The position numbers and the translations under genes are program-made. Below the pieces are notes generated by a model. That model worked only from the letters and a program-made list of their open reading frames with translations, made no database searches and was not told where the DNA came from. A stretch of DNA of 64,000 bases from DATIYF01 sp035517775 (lineage in GTDB: Bacteria; Acidobacteriota; Terriglobia; Terriglobales; Acidobacteriaceae): the NCBI GenBank assembly GCA_035517775.1, contig DATIYF010000083.1, positions 43,113 to 107,112 of the forward strand, read 5' to 3'. Below are positions 8,982 to 16,613 of the stretch, piece by piece. The number at the start of each line of letters is the position of its first letter. Within the stretch, counting starts at the first letter, position 1.

Positions 8982-8987
8982 TATACT
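8982..8987 (+). promoter_or_regulatory. Candidate -10 element for the FemAB-like gene
   Basis: TATACT lies 50 bases before the preferred start at 9038. A GAC-containing hexamer at 8958-8963 with an 18-base spacer would be a weak -35. The region between this gene and the divergent pseG-like gene is the only place for a promoter. Assignment rests on sequence match only. Confidence 0.3.
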
Positions 8988-9037
8988 GCTTGCCAATGCA
9001 ACTGCAATCGCATGCCGCAGGCCGCGGCGCGCACAAT

Positions 9038-10147
9038 ATGGAAGTTGTTTCGCTCGCTCCGCAGCACTATGCGGAATGGGACCGCTTTTGCGAAGCCAGC
9101 GACGAGGCCTGGTTCTGGCACAGCACCCGCTGGCTGGAGTACAGCCTGCACTACCGGCCTGATCTTCATCCCAGGTCGCAGTCATTCTTCTGCCGGCAGG
9201 ATGGCCAATGGCTGGCTATTGTTCCCCTGATTGTCGAGGATCGCTGCGATATCGGCGGACGTGCGGCGGCGGAATTCTCATTCGGAGCAGACTGCGGTCC
9301 GGTGCCGGCATTTGCCAATGAAGTTTCTTCCCAGACCAGGAAAGCACTGGAGCAGGCGGTCTTCGGGCATCTCGAATCCCTGGCGGAGCAACTGAAGGTA
9401 AAGAGGGCCTCTTTTCGCGCTTCCCCGCTGGCGCCCTCTTTTTGGAGCAGTCCCACGCCGCGGCCCAATCCGCTTCTGAAAATGGGGTTTGCCGATATTT
9501 CCTGGGCGACCCAGGTACTTGATCTGGATGCGGATGAGGCCCAACTGCTGCGCGGCATGCGCAAAGGTCACCGCGCGGACATCACTCGGGGCGAGAAGCT
9601 GATGCAGGCCAGAATTCTCGACCGGCACAACATCACCAGCGAGGCGTTTGAAAGCTACCGGCTGCTGCATCACAGGGCGGCCGGCCGGGTCACGCGTCCT
9701 CTGGTGACGTTTGAGATGATGCACGGCTGGATTCGCGACGGGCTTGCCATCCTTTGCGCCGCCAGCCTGGATGGCCGCGATGTGGGATTTGCCCTGGTCA
9801 GCATCTTCAAGGAAGGCGCTTACTACAGCTCCTCGTGCGAAGATCCTGAGCACAACCATCTGCCCATTGGGCACCTGATGCAATGGAAGGTGCTGCAATG
9901 GCTGAAGCAGCACGGCATACGGCGGTATGAGATCGGGATTCAGTTTTATGGAGCCCAGCCCCACACTGCCGTCTCTGAAAAAGAAGTGAAGATTGCCTTT
10001 TTCAAACGCGGCTTCGGAGGCTCTGCCGTGCCGCTGTGGAGGGGAGAGAAGTTCTACGATAAGCAGTATTGCCTGGCTGCCTGGAAGGAACGCGCCGAAA
10101 AATACGCGGCCACAGTGGGCGGTCCAGCGCCGCAGATTCCCGAATAG
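9038..10147 (+). CDS. FemAB-like / GNAT-fold N-acyltransferase
   Basis: This 369-residue protein resembles the FemAB/Acetyltransf_6 group, with two GNAT-like folds. Conserved-looking parts are MRKGHRADITRGEK, the helix after it, DVGFALVSIFKEGAYYSSS, HLMQWKVLQWLKQHGIRRYE and EVKIAFFKRGFGG, the last typical of the C-terminal substrate-binding segment. Relatives add aminoacyl or acyl groups to cell-wall or glycan amino groups, often in polysaccharide clusters. The start at ATG 9038-9040 was chosen because the domain begins there; an in-frame ATG at 8996 is possible. It is the only plus-strand gene in an otherwise minus-strand cluster, between the pseG-like fusion and a methyltransferase gene. 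It may transfer an acyl group to a glycan amino group, which is inference. Confidence 0.7.
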   Translation: MEVVSLAPQHYAEWDRFCEASDEAWFWHSTRWLEYSLHYRPDLHPRSQSFFCRQDGQWLAIVPLIVEDRCDIGGRAAAEFSFGADCGPVPAFANEVSSQTRKALEQAVFGHLESLAEQLKVKRASFRASPLAPSFWSSPTPRPNPLLKMGFADISWATQVLDLDADEAQLLRGMRKGHRADITRGEKLMQARILDRHNITSEAFESYRLLHHRAAGRVTRPLVTFEMMHGWIRDGLAILCAASLDGRDVGFALVSIFKEGAYYSSSCEDPEHNHLPIGHLMQWKVLQWLKQHGIRRYEIGIQFYGAQPHTAVSEKEVKIAFFKRGFGGSAVPLWRGEKFYDKQYCLAAWKERAEKYAATVGGPAPQIPE

Positions 10148-10176
10148 CTCCGGTCCGCACTCCAGGCCGCCCGCTC

Positions 10177-10959
10177 TTAGCGCCGCCGCTGGGCATCCAG
10201 AGCGATGAATTGGAAGCTCTCCGCCCTCTGGTTGTAGGTGCGGGTTACCAGCTCGACGTTCTCCGGCTCCAGCTCGTGCCTGCGAAGCATTTGCTGAAGA
10301 AGCGCGGGCTCAGAAAAGCGGAAGGGATAGAAATTTCCGTGATATGGGGAGTCCTCGCGGTAGATTCCGTTCAAGGTGAATTCGTCGAGTTTCTTAGCAG
10401 GCAGATGGTTCTTGAAGGCATCGCTCTCCACCGAAGGTGTGAAGAGGAAGAACCTGCCGCCCGGTTTTAGCACTCGCCTCAACTCGGCCAGATAGCCTTC
10501 GAACTCTTCCGCATTCAACACGTTGCTCGAGAACACGTCCACGACAGCGTTAAAACTCTCCGCTTTATAGGGCATGGCGAGAAAGTTTCCTACTGACAGA
10601 TGCGCGGCGGTTTGCCAGCCGGCCAGAACCTGACGCCCAAGGCGTAATGATTCCGGCGAAATGTCCATGCCGTGGGCGTCAAAGCCCTCGTGCGCAATCG
10701 CCCAGAGATTGCTGCACGAGCCGCAGCCCGCATCCAGAATGGAAATTCGCGCCCGCTCTTGGCGCGGCAGGTGAAAGAAATTCCTGGCCAGAAAGCGAAT
10801 GAGTTCTTCGTTGGGATAGCGCCGTTGCGCCCCAAGGCCCTGTGCAACGTATGACCGTTCGTACCACTCCGCAGTCGTGGTACTGCCGCTGACTTCATCC
10901 TCGCGGCCTTTAGCCATGGCGCGCCTTCGGACGGAAGGTCCACTTGCGTTTCCCAACAT
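10177..10959 (-). CDS. Class I SAM-dependent methyltransferase
   Basis: This 260-residue protein has the Methyltransf_11/25 pattern: motif I ISILDAGCGSCSNLWAIA, an acidic residue after strand 2 (HGMDISPESL), AMPYKAESFNAVVDVFSS as the post-II region, and ELRRVLKPGGRFFLFTPS as motif III. The methyl acceptor cannot be read from the sequence; the glycan or a nucleotide-sugar intermediate is likely from context. The ATG at 10957-10959 shares one base with the TGA of the upstream fusion gene; a GTG at 10960-10962 would overlap it by four. Either way the genes are translationally coupled. It converges with the FemAB-like gene 29 bases away. Confidence 0.8.
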   Translation of the reverse strand: MLGNASGPSVRRRAMAKGREDEVSGSTTTAEWYERSYVAQGLGAQRRYPNEELIRFLARNFFHLPRQERARISILDAGCGSCSNLWAIAHEGFDAHGMDISPESLRLGRQVLAGWQTAAHLSVGNFLAMPYKAESFNAVVDVFSSNVLNAEEFEGYLAELRRVLKPGGRFFLFTPSVESDAFKNHLPAKKLDEFTLNGIYREDSPYHGNFYPFRFSEPALLQQMLRRHELEPENVELVTRTYNQRAESFQFIALDAQRRR

Positions 10960-13025
10960 CACCTCACCCGAAAGACCGGCTGAATCATCTTGCCTTCCAG
11001 AAAGCGCTCAGGATGGGCCTCCTGCAGCCAGCCGGCAACTGTTTTCATCACCGCGGCGTAGGCTTCGAGCGTCTGCTGCACCGCCAGCTCATCGTGGGCG
11101 GCGGTCATATTGTGCGTGACCAGCGACAGAATGCCGCGTTTCACCAGTTCCTGTGAGACCAGACTGCGCAACAGCAGGCTGTCTTTGCCCTCGGCATCAC
11201 GAAAGCGGATCAGCGACCAGGTAGTATGGCCCACGCAAGTCAGGCGGTCCTGCAGACCGGCGGCCTTTGCCAGTGAGTTGAATCCATCCTGCAAGGCGCG
11301 CCCGTAATTTTCCATGCGCGCCAGAGCGTCGGTATGCTCGAGGATATCGAGCACCTTGAGCGCCGCGGCCAGAGACGCGGCTTCGCCCCCGAAGGTGAAG
11401 CTGAAGAAAATTTCCTCGAACACTTTCATGAGATCGCCGCGGCCCACCACGCAGGCGATGGGAAAGCCGTTGCCCATGGCCTTGCCGAAGCAGGCCAGAT
11501 CGGGGATGACGTTATAGCGCTTCTGCGCCCCGCCCAGGCCGAAGTGAAACCCGGTGCAGATTTCGTCGAAGATGAGCACGGCCCCGTGGCGGTGAGCCAA
11601 TTCCTTCACCCCAGCCAGAAAGCCCGGCGCGGGCTCGGTGAAATTGACCGGCTCCATAATTACGGCCGCGAACTGCCCAGCATGCTGTTGCAGCAACTTT
11701 TCCAGCGCCGGCAGATCGTTGTAGGGAAAAGGATGGGTGAGCGCGCGCACCGCGGCAGGGACGCCGGCATTGCGAGTGGTGCTGCCGATATACCAATCCT
11801 GCCAGCCGTGGTAACCGCAGCAAGCCACGTGGTCGCGGCCGGTGGCGGCCCGCGCCGCACGGATGGCGCCCGAGGTCGCGTCTGAGCCGTTCTTGCCAAA
11901 ACGCACCATCTCAGCACAAGGGATCAGCCGGGTGAGGCGTTCGGCCAATTGCACTTCCAGCGGATGGGGCAAAGAAAAGCTGTGGCCCTGAGCAAGCTGC
12001 TCCGCGACGGCCGCATTCACCTCTTCATTGGCATAGCCCAGCAGGTTGGGCAGAAGGCCCTGAACATAATCAATGTATTCGTTGCCGTCCACATCCCAGA
12101 CGCGGCAGCCTTTGCCCCGCGCCAGAAACACCGGCGCCACGCCTTCCACATGTTGCGTGAAACCTTTGCTGAAAGTTTGCGCGCTGCCGGGAATGACCTT
12201 GCGCGAGCGGGCCAGCCATTCCTGCGACTTGGTCATGGTTCGGGGGGAAGCGGCACCCGCGGGCGCCTGTTGATAGAGGCTGCGGCAATAGCCCTCGTTA
12301 CTGAGCACGGATGAGTTCAGCGCCTGCACCGCTGCATTCTGCTTCAAGAAATCCAGTACCTCCTCCATGGCAAAGTATTCCCTCCCGGCAAAAGCGGCAA
12401 ACACGCGGCGGATGAACTCGAGGTCCTGCGGCTCATCCACGGTCCAGCGCAGATTGGGCGGCAGCACGCCCTCATATTCGACGTTGCAGAGGCGAAATTT
12501 CCCCGCCCGCAAATACGGGGTCACGTGCTCGCGGTCGGAGGGCTTCCCCGCCTCACGCCAGGCCTGCTCCAGGGCTGCAAAGGAAAACACTTCCGTATCC
12601 AGCCCGTCGGGATAAGTGTAGCGCAGGGTGTTGGAAACAAAATCACAGCCGCCCTGGAGAAAGCGATGCACGATTTTATCCACGACGGCCGCATCGAGCA
12701 GAGGACAGTCTGCGGTTACGCGCACCACGACATCGGCAGAGGAGGCGCGGGCGGCCTGGTAATAGCGGTCGAGCACGTCCGACTCGCTGCCGCGAAAACA
12801 GCAGGCGTTTTCCTGGGCGCAGAAGCCGGCGATGGCATCATCGGCGGGATTGGTGGAAGTGGCGATGACAATCTGGTCGAGCCCACGCGCCCGGCGCAGG
12901 CGCCGCAGCAGATGCCAGAGCATAGGGCGTCCGGCTACATCGGCCAGCACCTTGCCCGGCAGGCGGGTGGAAGACATTCTCGCCTGCACGATGGCCACCA
13001 CCACGGGATGATTGCCTCCGCTCAT
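10959..13025 (-). CDS. SpsF-type cytidylyltransferase fused to GSA-like class III aminotransferase
   Basis: This 688-residue two-domain protein starts at the ATG at 13023-13025, overlapping the oxidoreductase stop by four bases. Residues ~8-240 form an SpsF/acylneuraminate-cytidylyltransferase-like domain: VVVAIVQARMSSTRLPGKVL, VVVRVTADCPLLDAAVV, TYPDGLDTEVFSF, NLRWTVDEPQDLEFI. Residues ~264-688 form a class III PLP aminotransferase like glutamate-1-semialdehyde aminomutase: FGKNGSDATSGAIRAAR, GYHGWQDWYIGS, LIFDEICTGFHFGLGG and CFGKAMGNGFPIACVVG with the PLP lysine. In Bacillus sps operons SpsF lies beside PseI- and PseG-like proteins, so the first domain may supply the missing PseF step (CMP activation). 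The aminotransferase may add a further amino group. An internal Met at residue 264 has no Shine-Dalgarno sequence, which favours a real fusion. Confidence 0.85.
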   Translation of the reverse strand: MSGGNHPVVVAIVQARMSSTRLPGKVLADVAGRPMLWHLLRRLRRARGLDQIVIATSTNPADDAIAGFCAQENACCFRGSESDVLDRYYQAARASSADVVVRVTADCPLLDAAVVDKIVHRFLQGGCDFVSNTLRYTYPDGLDTEVFSFAALEQAWREAGKPSDREHVTPYLRAGKFRLCNVEYEGVLPPNLRWTVDEPQDLEFIRRVFAAFAGREYFAMEEVLDFLKQNAAVQALNSSVLSNEGYCRSLYQQAPAGAASPRTMTKSQEWLARSRKVIPGSAQTFSKGFTQHVEGVAPVFLARGKGCRVWDVDGNEYIDYVQGLLPNLLGYANEEVNAAVAEQLAQGHSFSLPHPLEVQLAERLTRLIPCAEMVRFGKNGSDATSGAIRAARAATGRDHVACCGYHGWQDWYIGSTTRNAGVPAAVRALTHPFPYNDLPALEKLLQQHAGQFAAVIMEPVNFTEPAPGFLAGVKELAHRHGAVLIFDEICTGFHFGLGGAQKRYNVIPDLACFGKAMGNGFPIACVVGRGDLMKVFEEIFFSFTFGGEAASLAAALKVLDILEHTDALARMENYGRALQDGFNSLAKAAGLQDRLTCVGHTTWSLIRFRDAEGKDSLLLRSLVSQELVKRGILSLVTHNMTAAHDELAVQQTLEAYAAVMKTVAGWLQEAHPERFLEGKMIQPVFRVR

Positions 13026-14029
13026 GCCAGTGACTCGGCACGGCGATGTTCGGCGGCCGATTTGGCGGCCAGCACCAGCTTCAACGTGTCGGCGGCCTGG
13101 CACAGGCCCACCGCTGGACTCTGGCCGCTCGAAATGCACTCGAAGAAATGCTCGATTTCCGCAACGTACATGTCGTTGGGTTCGAAATCATAAGCAAAGC
13201 TCTCCCAGCCGTTGCTCTCAGCGGAGAAGACCCGTACCTCTCGGCCGGTGAAGTCCCAGCAGGCGGTGCCGCGCTCGCCCACCACTTTGCAGGTGCGCGC
13301 GTAACCGCGCTGCACAAAATCGAGATGCACCTGCGCCTGCGCTCCGCCGCGAAAACGCAGCAGAAGGTCGGCGCAGTCTTCGACATCCACTTCCAGCGCG
13401 CCCACCCGGCCAGCCATGCACATCACTTCCATGGGAGTGCCCAGCAGCCAGGTAAGGTAGTCCAGTTCATGGGAACCATCGAGCAGAATACCGCCGCCGA
13501 GAGCGCGGCGCGCGGTGTAGCTTTGGCGGTAGTCCTGCCAGGGACGCCAGTCGGGCAAATATTGGCCGGCTTCGGCATAAGCCCACAAGATGCGCCCCAA
13601 TCTGCCGCCCTGCACCATTTCTTTCAGCTTGCGCAGGCCGGGATGAAAGCGCAGGTTGTAGCCCACTTGCACCGTGCGCCCCCGTTGCGTGGCGGCCTGC
13701 AGGAGTTCCTCCACGCCCTGCCAGTCATGCGACAACGGCTTCTCAATGAAAACGTGGACTCCAGCGGCAAGGGCCTGCATGGCCAGCGCAACATGCTGTA
13801 CCGGTGGCGTGCAGACGAAGACCGCGTCTGGTTTTTGCGCGCGCAGGGCGTCGCCAAGATCGAGAAACGCCGCGACACCTAATTCCTTCACCACGGGCGC
13901 CGAGCGTTCCGCATCAGGATCGCATACCCCCAGCTGGCGAACGCCCAGCTCGCGCAGGTTCTTCAGGTGGCGCCGCCCAATGGACCCGCAACCGGCCACC
14001 AGGACGGAGAATTGGGAAAGATCAGGCAT
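13022..14029 (-). CDS. Gfo/Idh/MocA family oxidoreductase
   Basis: This 335-residue NAD(P)-dependent sugar oxidoreductase has the Rossmann motif VLVAGCGSIGRRHLKNLREL near the N-terminus, the ADAVFVCTPP-type segment (KPDAVFVCTPPVQHV) and the family signature HVFIEKPLSHDWQG with the catalytic Lys. The C-terminal beta-sheet domain includes GGGILLDGSHELDYLTWLLG. In nonulosonate clusters such enzymes often make a keto intermediate for a partner aminotransferase. It overlaps the aminotransferase-fusion gene by four bases (ATGA), so the two may act as an oxidation/amination pair. This is inference. The ATG at 14027-14029 was chosen because the Rossmann fold starts seven residues later. Confidence 0.85.
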   Translation of the reverse strand: MPDLSQFSVLVAGCGSIGRRHLKNLRELGVRQLGVCDPDAERSAPVVKELGVAAFLDLGDALRAQKPDAVFVCTPPVQHVALAMQALAAGVHVFIEKPLSHDWQGVEELLQAATQRGRTVQVGYNLRFHPGLRKLKEMVQGGRLGRILWAYAEAGQYLPDWRPWQDYRQSYTARRALGGGILLDGSHELDYLTWLLGTPMEVMCMAGRVGALEVDVEDCADLLLRFRGGAQAQVHLDFVQRGYARTCKVVGERGTACWDFTGREVRVFSAESNGWESFAYDFEPNDMYVAEIEHFFECISSGQSPAVGLCQAADTLKLVLAAKSAAEHRRAESLA

Positions 14030-14036
14030 GGATGAG

Positions 14037-15248
14037 CTATGCGGTGAAGTGGGTGACCACTTTGGCGACCGCGGTAACCACATCCTCCGCATCCCCGTCG
14101 CTCATGGCGTGGAACATGGGCAAGGTAATCAGCTGCTCATAGGCGCTCTCGGCCACGGGAAACTCTCCGCCTTTATATCCAAAGCGCTCGCGGTAGTAGG
14201 GGTGGTAGTGAACCGGAATGTAGTGGACATTCACCCCAATGTTTTCGGCGCGAAGGGCGCGGAATATCTGAGCGCGATCGGCCGTCAGCTGATCCAGTTC
14301 CAGGCGGATGGGATACAGATGCCAGGCGGGATCGGCTTCGGGCCGCACTCCCGGGAGGATCACCCCGGAGATTTGCTGGAACGCCTGGTTGTAACGCGCC
14401 GCAATCTGGCGGCGGCGGGAGAGGTTTGCCTCCAGCTTGCCCAGCTGCCGCAAGCCGAGAGCGCAGGAAATATCGCTCAGCCGGTAGTTGAAGCCCAGCT
14501 GCACCATCTCGTAATGCCATTGGCCGGCCTGCTGGCGCTGGCGGGCGTCATTGTTGACCCCGTGACTGCGGAAGCGGCGCAGGGTCTGGGCAAAATCGGC
14601 GCGGTCGGTGCTCACCATGCCGCCCTCGCCGGTGGTGATGTGCTTTACCGGGTGAAAGCTGAATGCCGTCATGTGCGCCAGGCTGCCGACAGGGCGTCCC
14701 TGGTACTTGGCGCCCAGCGAGTGGCAGGCGTCTTCAATCACGATCAAGCCATGGCGATCCGCCATTTTGAGGAACGGACCAAGATCGGCGGGATGGCCGC
14801 CGTAATCCACCGGCAGCACGGCCTTGGTTCGGGGCGTCAGCCGGGCCGCGGTCTGCGCGGGATCGAGGTTGAGCGTATCGGACGCGACGTCCGCGAAGAC
14901 CGGCCTCGCGTCCTGGTAAAGAATGCAATTGGCGGTGGCCGCGAAAGTCATGGGGGAAGTGATGGCTTCATCGCCCGGCCCCAGCCCGGCGGCGAAGGCG
15001 GCGGCATGCAGTGCGGCGGTGCCGGAGCTGAAGCTGACCGCGTACTTCGCCCCCACCTTCGCCGCGAACGCCTCTTCAAACTCGGAGACTTTGGGGCCAG
15101 TGGTCAGCCAGTCGGAGCGCAGCACGTCCACCACCGCCTGGATATCGGCCTCATCTACCGACTGGCGGCCGTAGGGGAGCAGGGTGGCCCGCACGGGCAT
15201 TCCGCCCTCAATCGCCAGGGCTGTCTTTGTCGCGGGAGTGGTGCTCAT
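14037..15248 (-). CDS. pseC: PseC, UDP-4-keto-6-deoxy sugar aminotransferase
   Basis: This 403-residue PLP enzyme of the DegT/DnrJ/EryC1 family should aminate the 4-keto product of PseB. Key blocks are SDWLTTGPKVSEFEEAFA, AVSFSSGTAALHAA, SPMTFAATANCILYQ, VIEDACHSLGAKYQG and the PLP-lysine segment FSFHPVKHITTGEGGM; the His-Pro-Val-Lys-His form is typical of PseC. The C-terminal region contains YIPVHYHPYYRERFG, near the substrate site. Length is within the usual 375-405. It lies 24 bases downstream of pseB and 7 bases upstream of the oxidoreductase gene, in the same operon. Confidence 0.9.
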   Translation of the reverse strand: MSTTPATKTALAIEGGMPVRATLLPYGRQSVDEADIQAVVDVLRSDWLTTGPKVSEFEEAFAAKVGAKYAVSFSSGTAALHAAAFAAGLGPGDEAITSPMTFAATANCILYQDARPVFADVASDTLNLDPAQTAARLTPRTKAVLPVDYGGHPADLGPFLKMADRHGLIVIEDACHSLGAKYQGRPVGSLAHMTAFSFHPVKHITTGEGGMVSTDRADFAQTLRRFRSHGVNNDARQRQQAGQWHYEMVQLGFNYRLSDISCALGLRQLGKLEANLSRRRQIAARYNQAFQQISGVILPGVRPEADPAWHLYPIRLELDQLTADRAQIFRALRAENIGVNVHYIPVHYHPYYRERFGYKGGEFPVAESAYEQLITLPMFHAMSDGDAEDVVTAVAKVVTHFTA

Positions 15249-15272
15249 CTCGATATTCTCACCCGCGGGGTC

Positions 15273-16289
15273 TCACAAACCGGCGGGCTGGGCTTCGGCG
15301 GCATGCGGCGAACTGGCCTCCATCCCGGCCAGCTCTCTCAGTTCCTGGCTGGTGAGCCACTGTGCGTTGCTGTCGCTGGTGTAACGGAAGCCTTCATCCA
15401 GCGGGCGGCCCGCCCCCCAATTCTCTTTTCGCCACCAGTTATGAGCCGGCTGGATGACGAACATATCCTCCATCTCCAGGGCATTGCGCGCCTCGTCCTC
15501 GGAAACCAGAATCTCGTGCAGTTTTTCTCCGGGGCGGATGCCGATGTACTCCACCTGGCAGCCGGGGGCGATGGCTTCGGCGACGTCGGTAACTTTCATG
15601 CTGGGAATCTTGGGCACGAAAATCTCTCCCCCATGCATCTGCTCGAGGCAGCGCACCACGAAGCGCACGCCCTGCTCGAGGGTGATCCAGAAGCGGGTCA
15701 TGCGCGGGTCGGTAATGGTAAGGCGGCCGCGCTTGCTTTGCTCCAGAAACACCGGAATCACGCTGCCCCGGCTGCCCACCACGTTGCCGTAGCGGGCACA
15801 GCTGAAGCGCGTATCCTGCGCGCCGGCATAGGCATTGGCCTGCACGAACATCTTCTCGGCGCACAGCTTGGTGGCGCCATAAAGATTCACGGGATTGACC
15901 GCCTTATCGGTGCTGAGCGCCAGAATGCGCTTCACGCCCTGGTCAATGGCGCCGTCAATCACGTTGCGCCCGCCCACGATGTTGGTCTGGATGGCCTCGA
16001 AGGGGTTGTACTCGCAGGCCGGCACCTGCTTGAGCGCGGCGGCGTGAACCAGCACAGTAACTCCGGCCAGGGCGCGCTCCAGGCGTTTAGCGTCGCGCAC
16101 GTCGCCGATGAAATAACGCAGGCTGGGATGATCGAAGCCGGCTGCCCGCATGTCATGCTGCTTCAGTTCATCGCGGCTGAAGATGATCAGCTTGTGCGGG
16201 TGATAGCTCCGCAGCATGACTTCCACGAACTTTTTGCCGAACGACCCGGTTCCTCCGGTCACCAGCACGGTCTGCTCTGACCAGTTCAT
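15273..16289 (-). CDS. pseB: PseB, UDP-GlcNAc 4,6-dehydratase (inverting)
   Basis: This 338-residue short-chain dehydrogenase catalyses the first step of pseudaminic acid synthesis, converting UDP-GlcNAc to a UDP-4-keto-6-deoxy-L-altrose derivative. The NAD(P)-binding motif is VLVTGGTGSFGKKFVE. Family signatures are IFSRDELKQHDM, HAAALKQVPACEYNPFEAI, ALSTDKAVNPVNLYGATK (the YxxxK pair is Y-G-A-T-K), RYGNVVGSRGSVIPVF and IRPGEKLHEILVS. It is the first gene of the minus-strand cluster and starts at the ATG at 16287-16289. The 324 bases upstream separate it from the divergent export operon and must hold both promoters. Confidence 0.93.
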   Translation of the reverse strand: MNWSEQTVLVTGGTGSFGKKFVEVMLRSYHPHKLIIFSRDELKQHDMRAAGFDHPSLRYFIGDVRDAKRLERALAGVTVLVHAAALKQVPACEYNPFEAIQTNIVGGRNVIDGAIDQGVKRILALSTDKAVNPVNLYGATKLCAEKMFVQANAYAGAQDTRFSCARYGNVVGSRGSVIPVFLEQSKRGRLTITDPRMTRFWITLEQGVRFVVRCLEQMHGGEIFVPKIPSMKVTDVAEAIAPGCQVEYIGIRPGEKLHEILVSEDEARNALEMEDMFVIQPAHNWWRKENWGAGRPLDEGFRYTSDSNAQWLTSQELRELAGMEASSPHAAEAQPAGL

Positions 16290-16613
16290 CCGCCGTGCAC
16301 CTCGATTTCCGATATCGGCAGGAAGCGCACCTGCCCGCTGGAAGCTTGGTTGATCAAGTAGTATAGCGAAGATATGCGCGAATGGCTTCTCTGCCGGGCT
16401 TTAACCTTAGGGTACACACGGCCGGAAGTGTGAAAATTGACTCCTTTGGTTTTGATGTCGGGATGCTAGAATGACGCTACTCGGCAAGAACCAGGTCACT
16501 TGCCAGGGTAAGAAGCGTCCAGGCCCGCCACAAGCGGCGGCCACGGAAGGTCCGGTCTGCCCGGCGCGCACTTCTCCAATGTCTTTTGTCTTTGCGGGGC
16601 TTTAGGAGTCTTG
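16290..16613. other. Divergent promoter region between pseB and the wzc-like gene
   Basis: These 324 non-coding bases lie between two divergent operons. For the minus-strand pseB operon a TATACT hexamer is present on the minus strand at 16360-16365, without a clear -35. For the plus-strand operon see the candidate at 16445-16472. A good Shine-Dalgarno sequence AGGAG (16604-16608) precedes the wzc-like start. I see no ORF or RNA gene here. Confidence 0.6.
16445..16472 (+). promoter_or_regulatory. Candidate sigma-70-type promoter for the wzc-like operon
   Basis: TTTGGT (16445-16450) and TAGAAT (16467-16472) are spaced by 16 bases. The -35 match is weak and the -10 match good. It lies 142 bases before the start codon, which would give a leader of about 135 bases. 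Confidence 0.3.

Noticed and set aside
12236..13025. Separate SpsF and aminotransferase genes instead of a fusion
   Set aside because: The frame is open across the junction, and the internal ATG at 12236 has no ribosome-binding site.
13674..16280. An 868-codon plus-strand open frame opposite pseC, pseB and the oxidoreductase gene
   Set aside because: Three well-defined minus-strand enzymes cover the same bases. The shadow protein has no recognisable domain.
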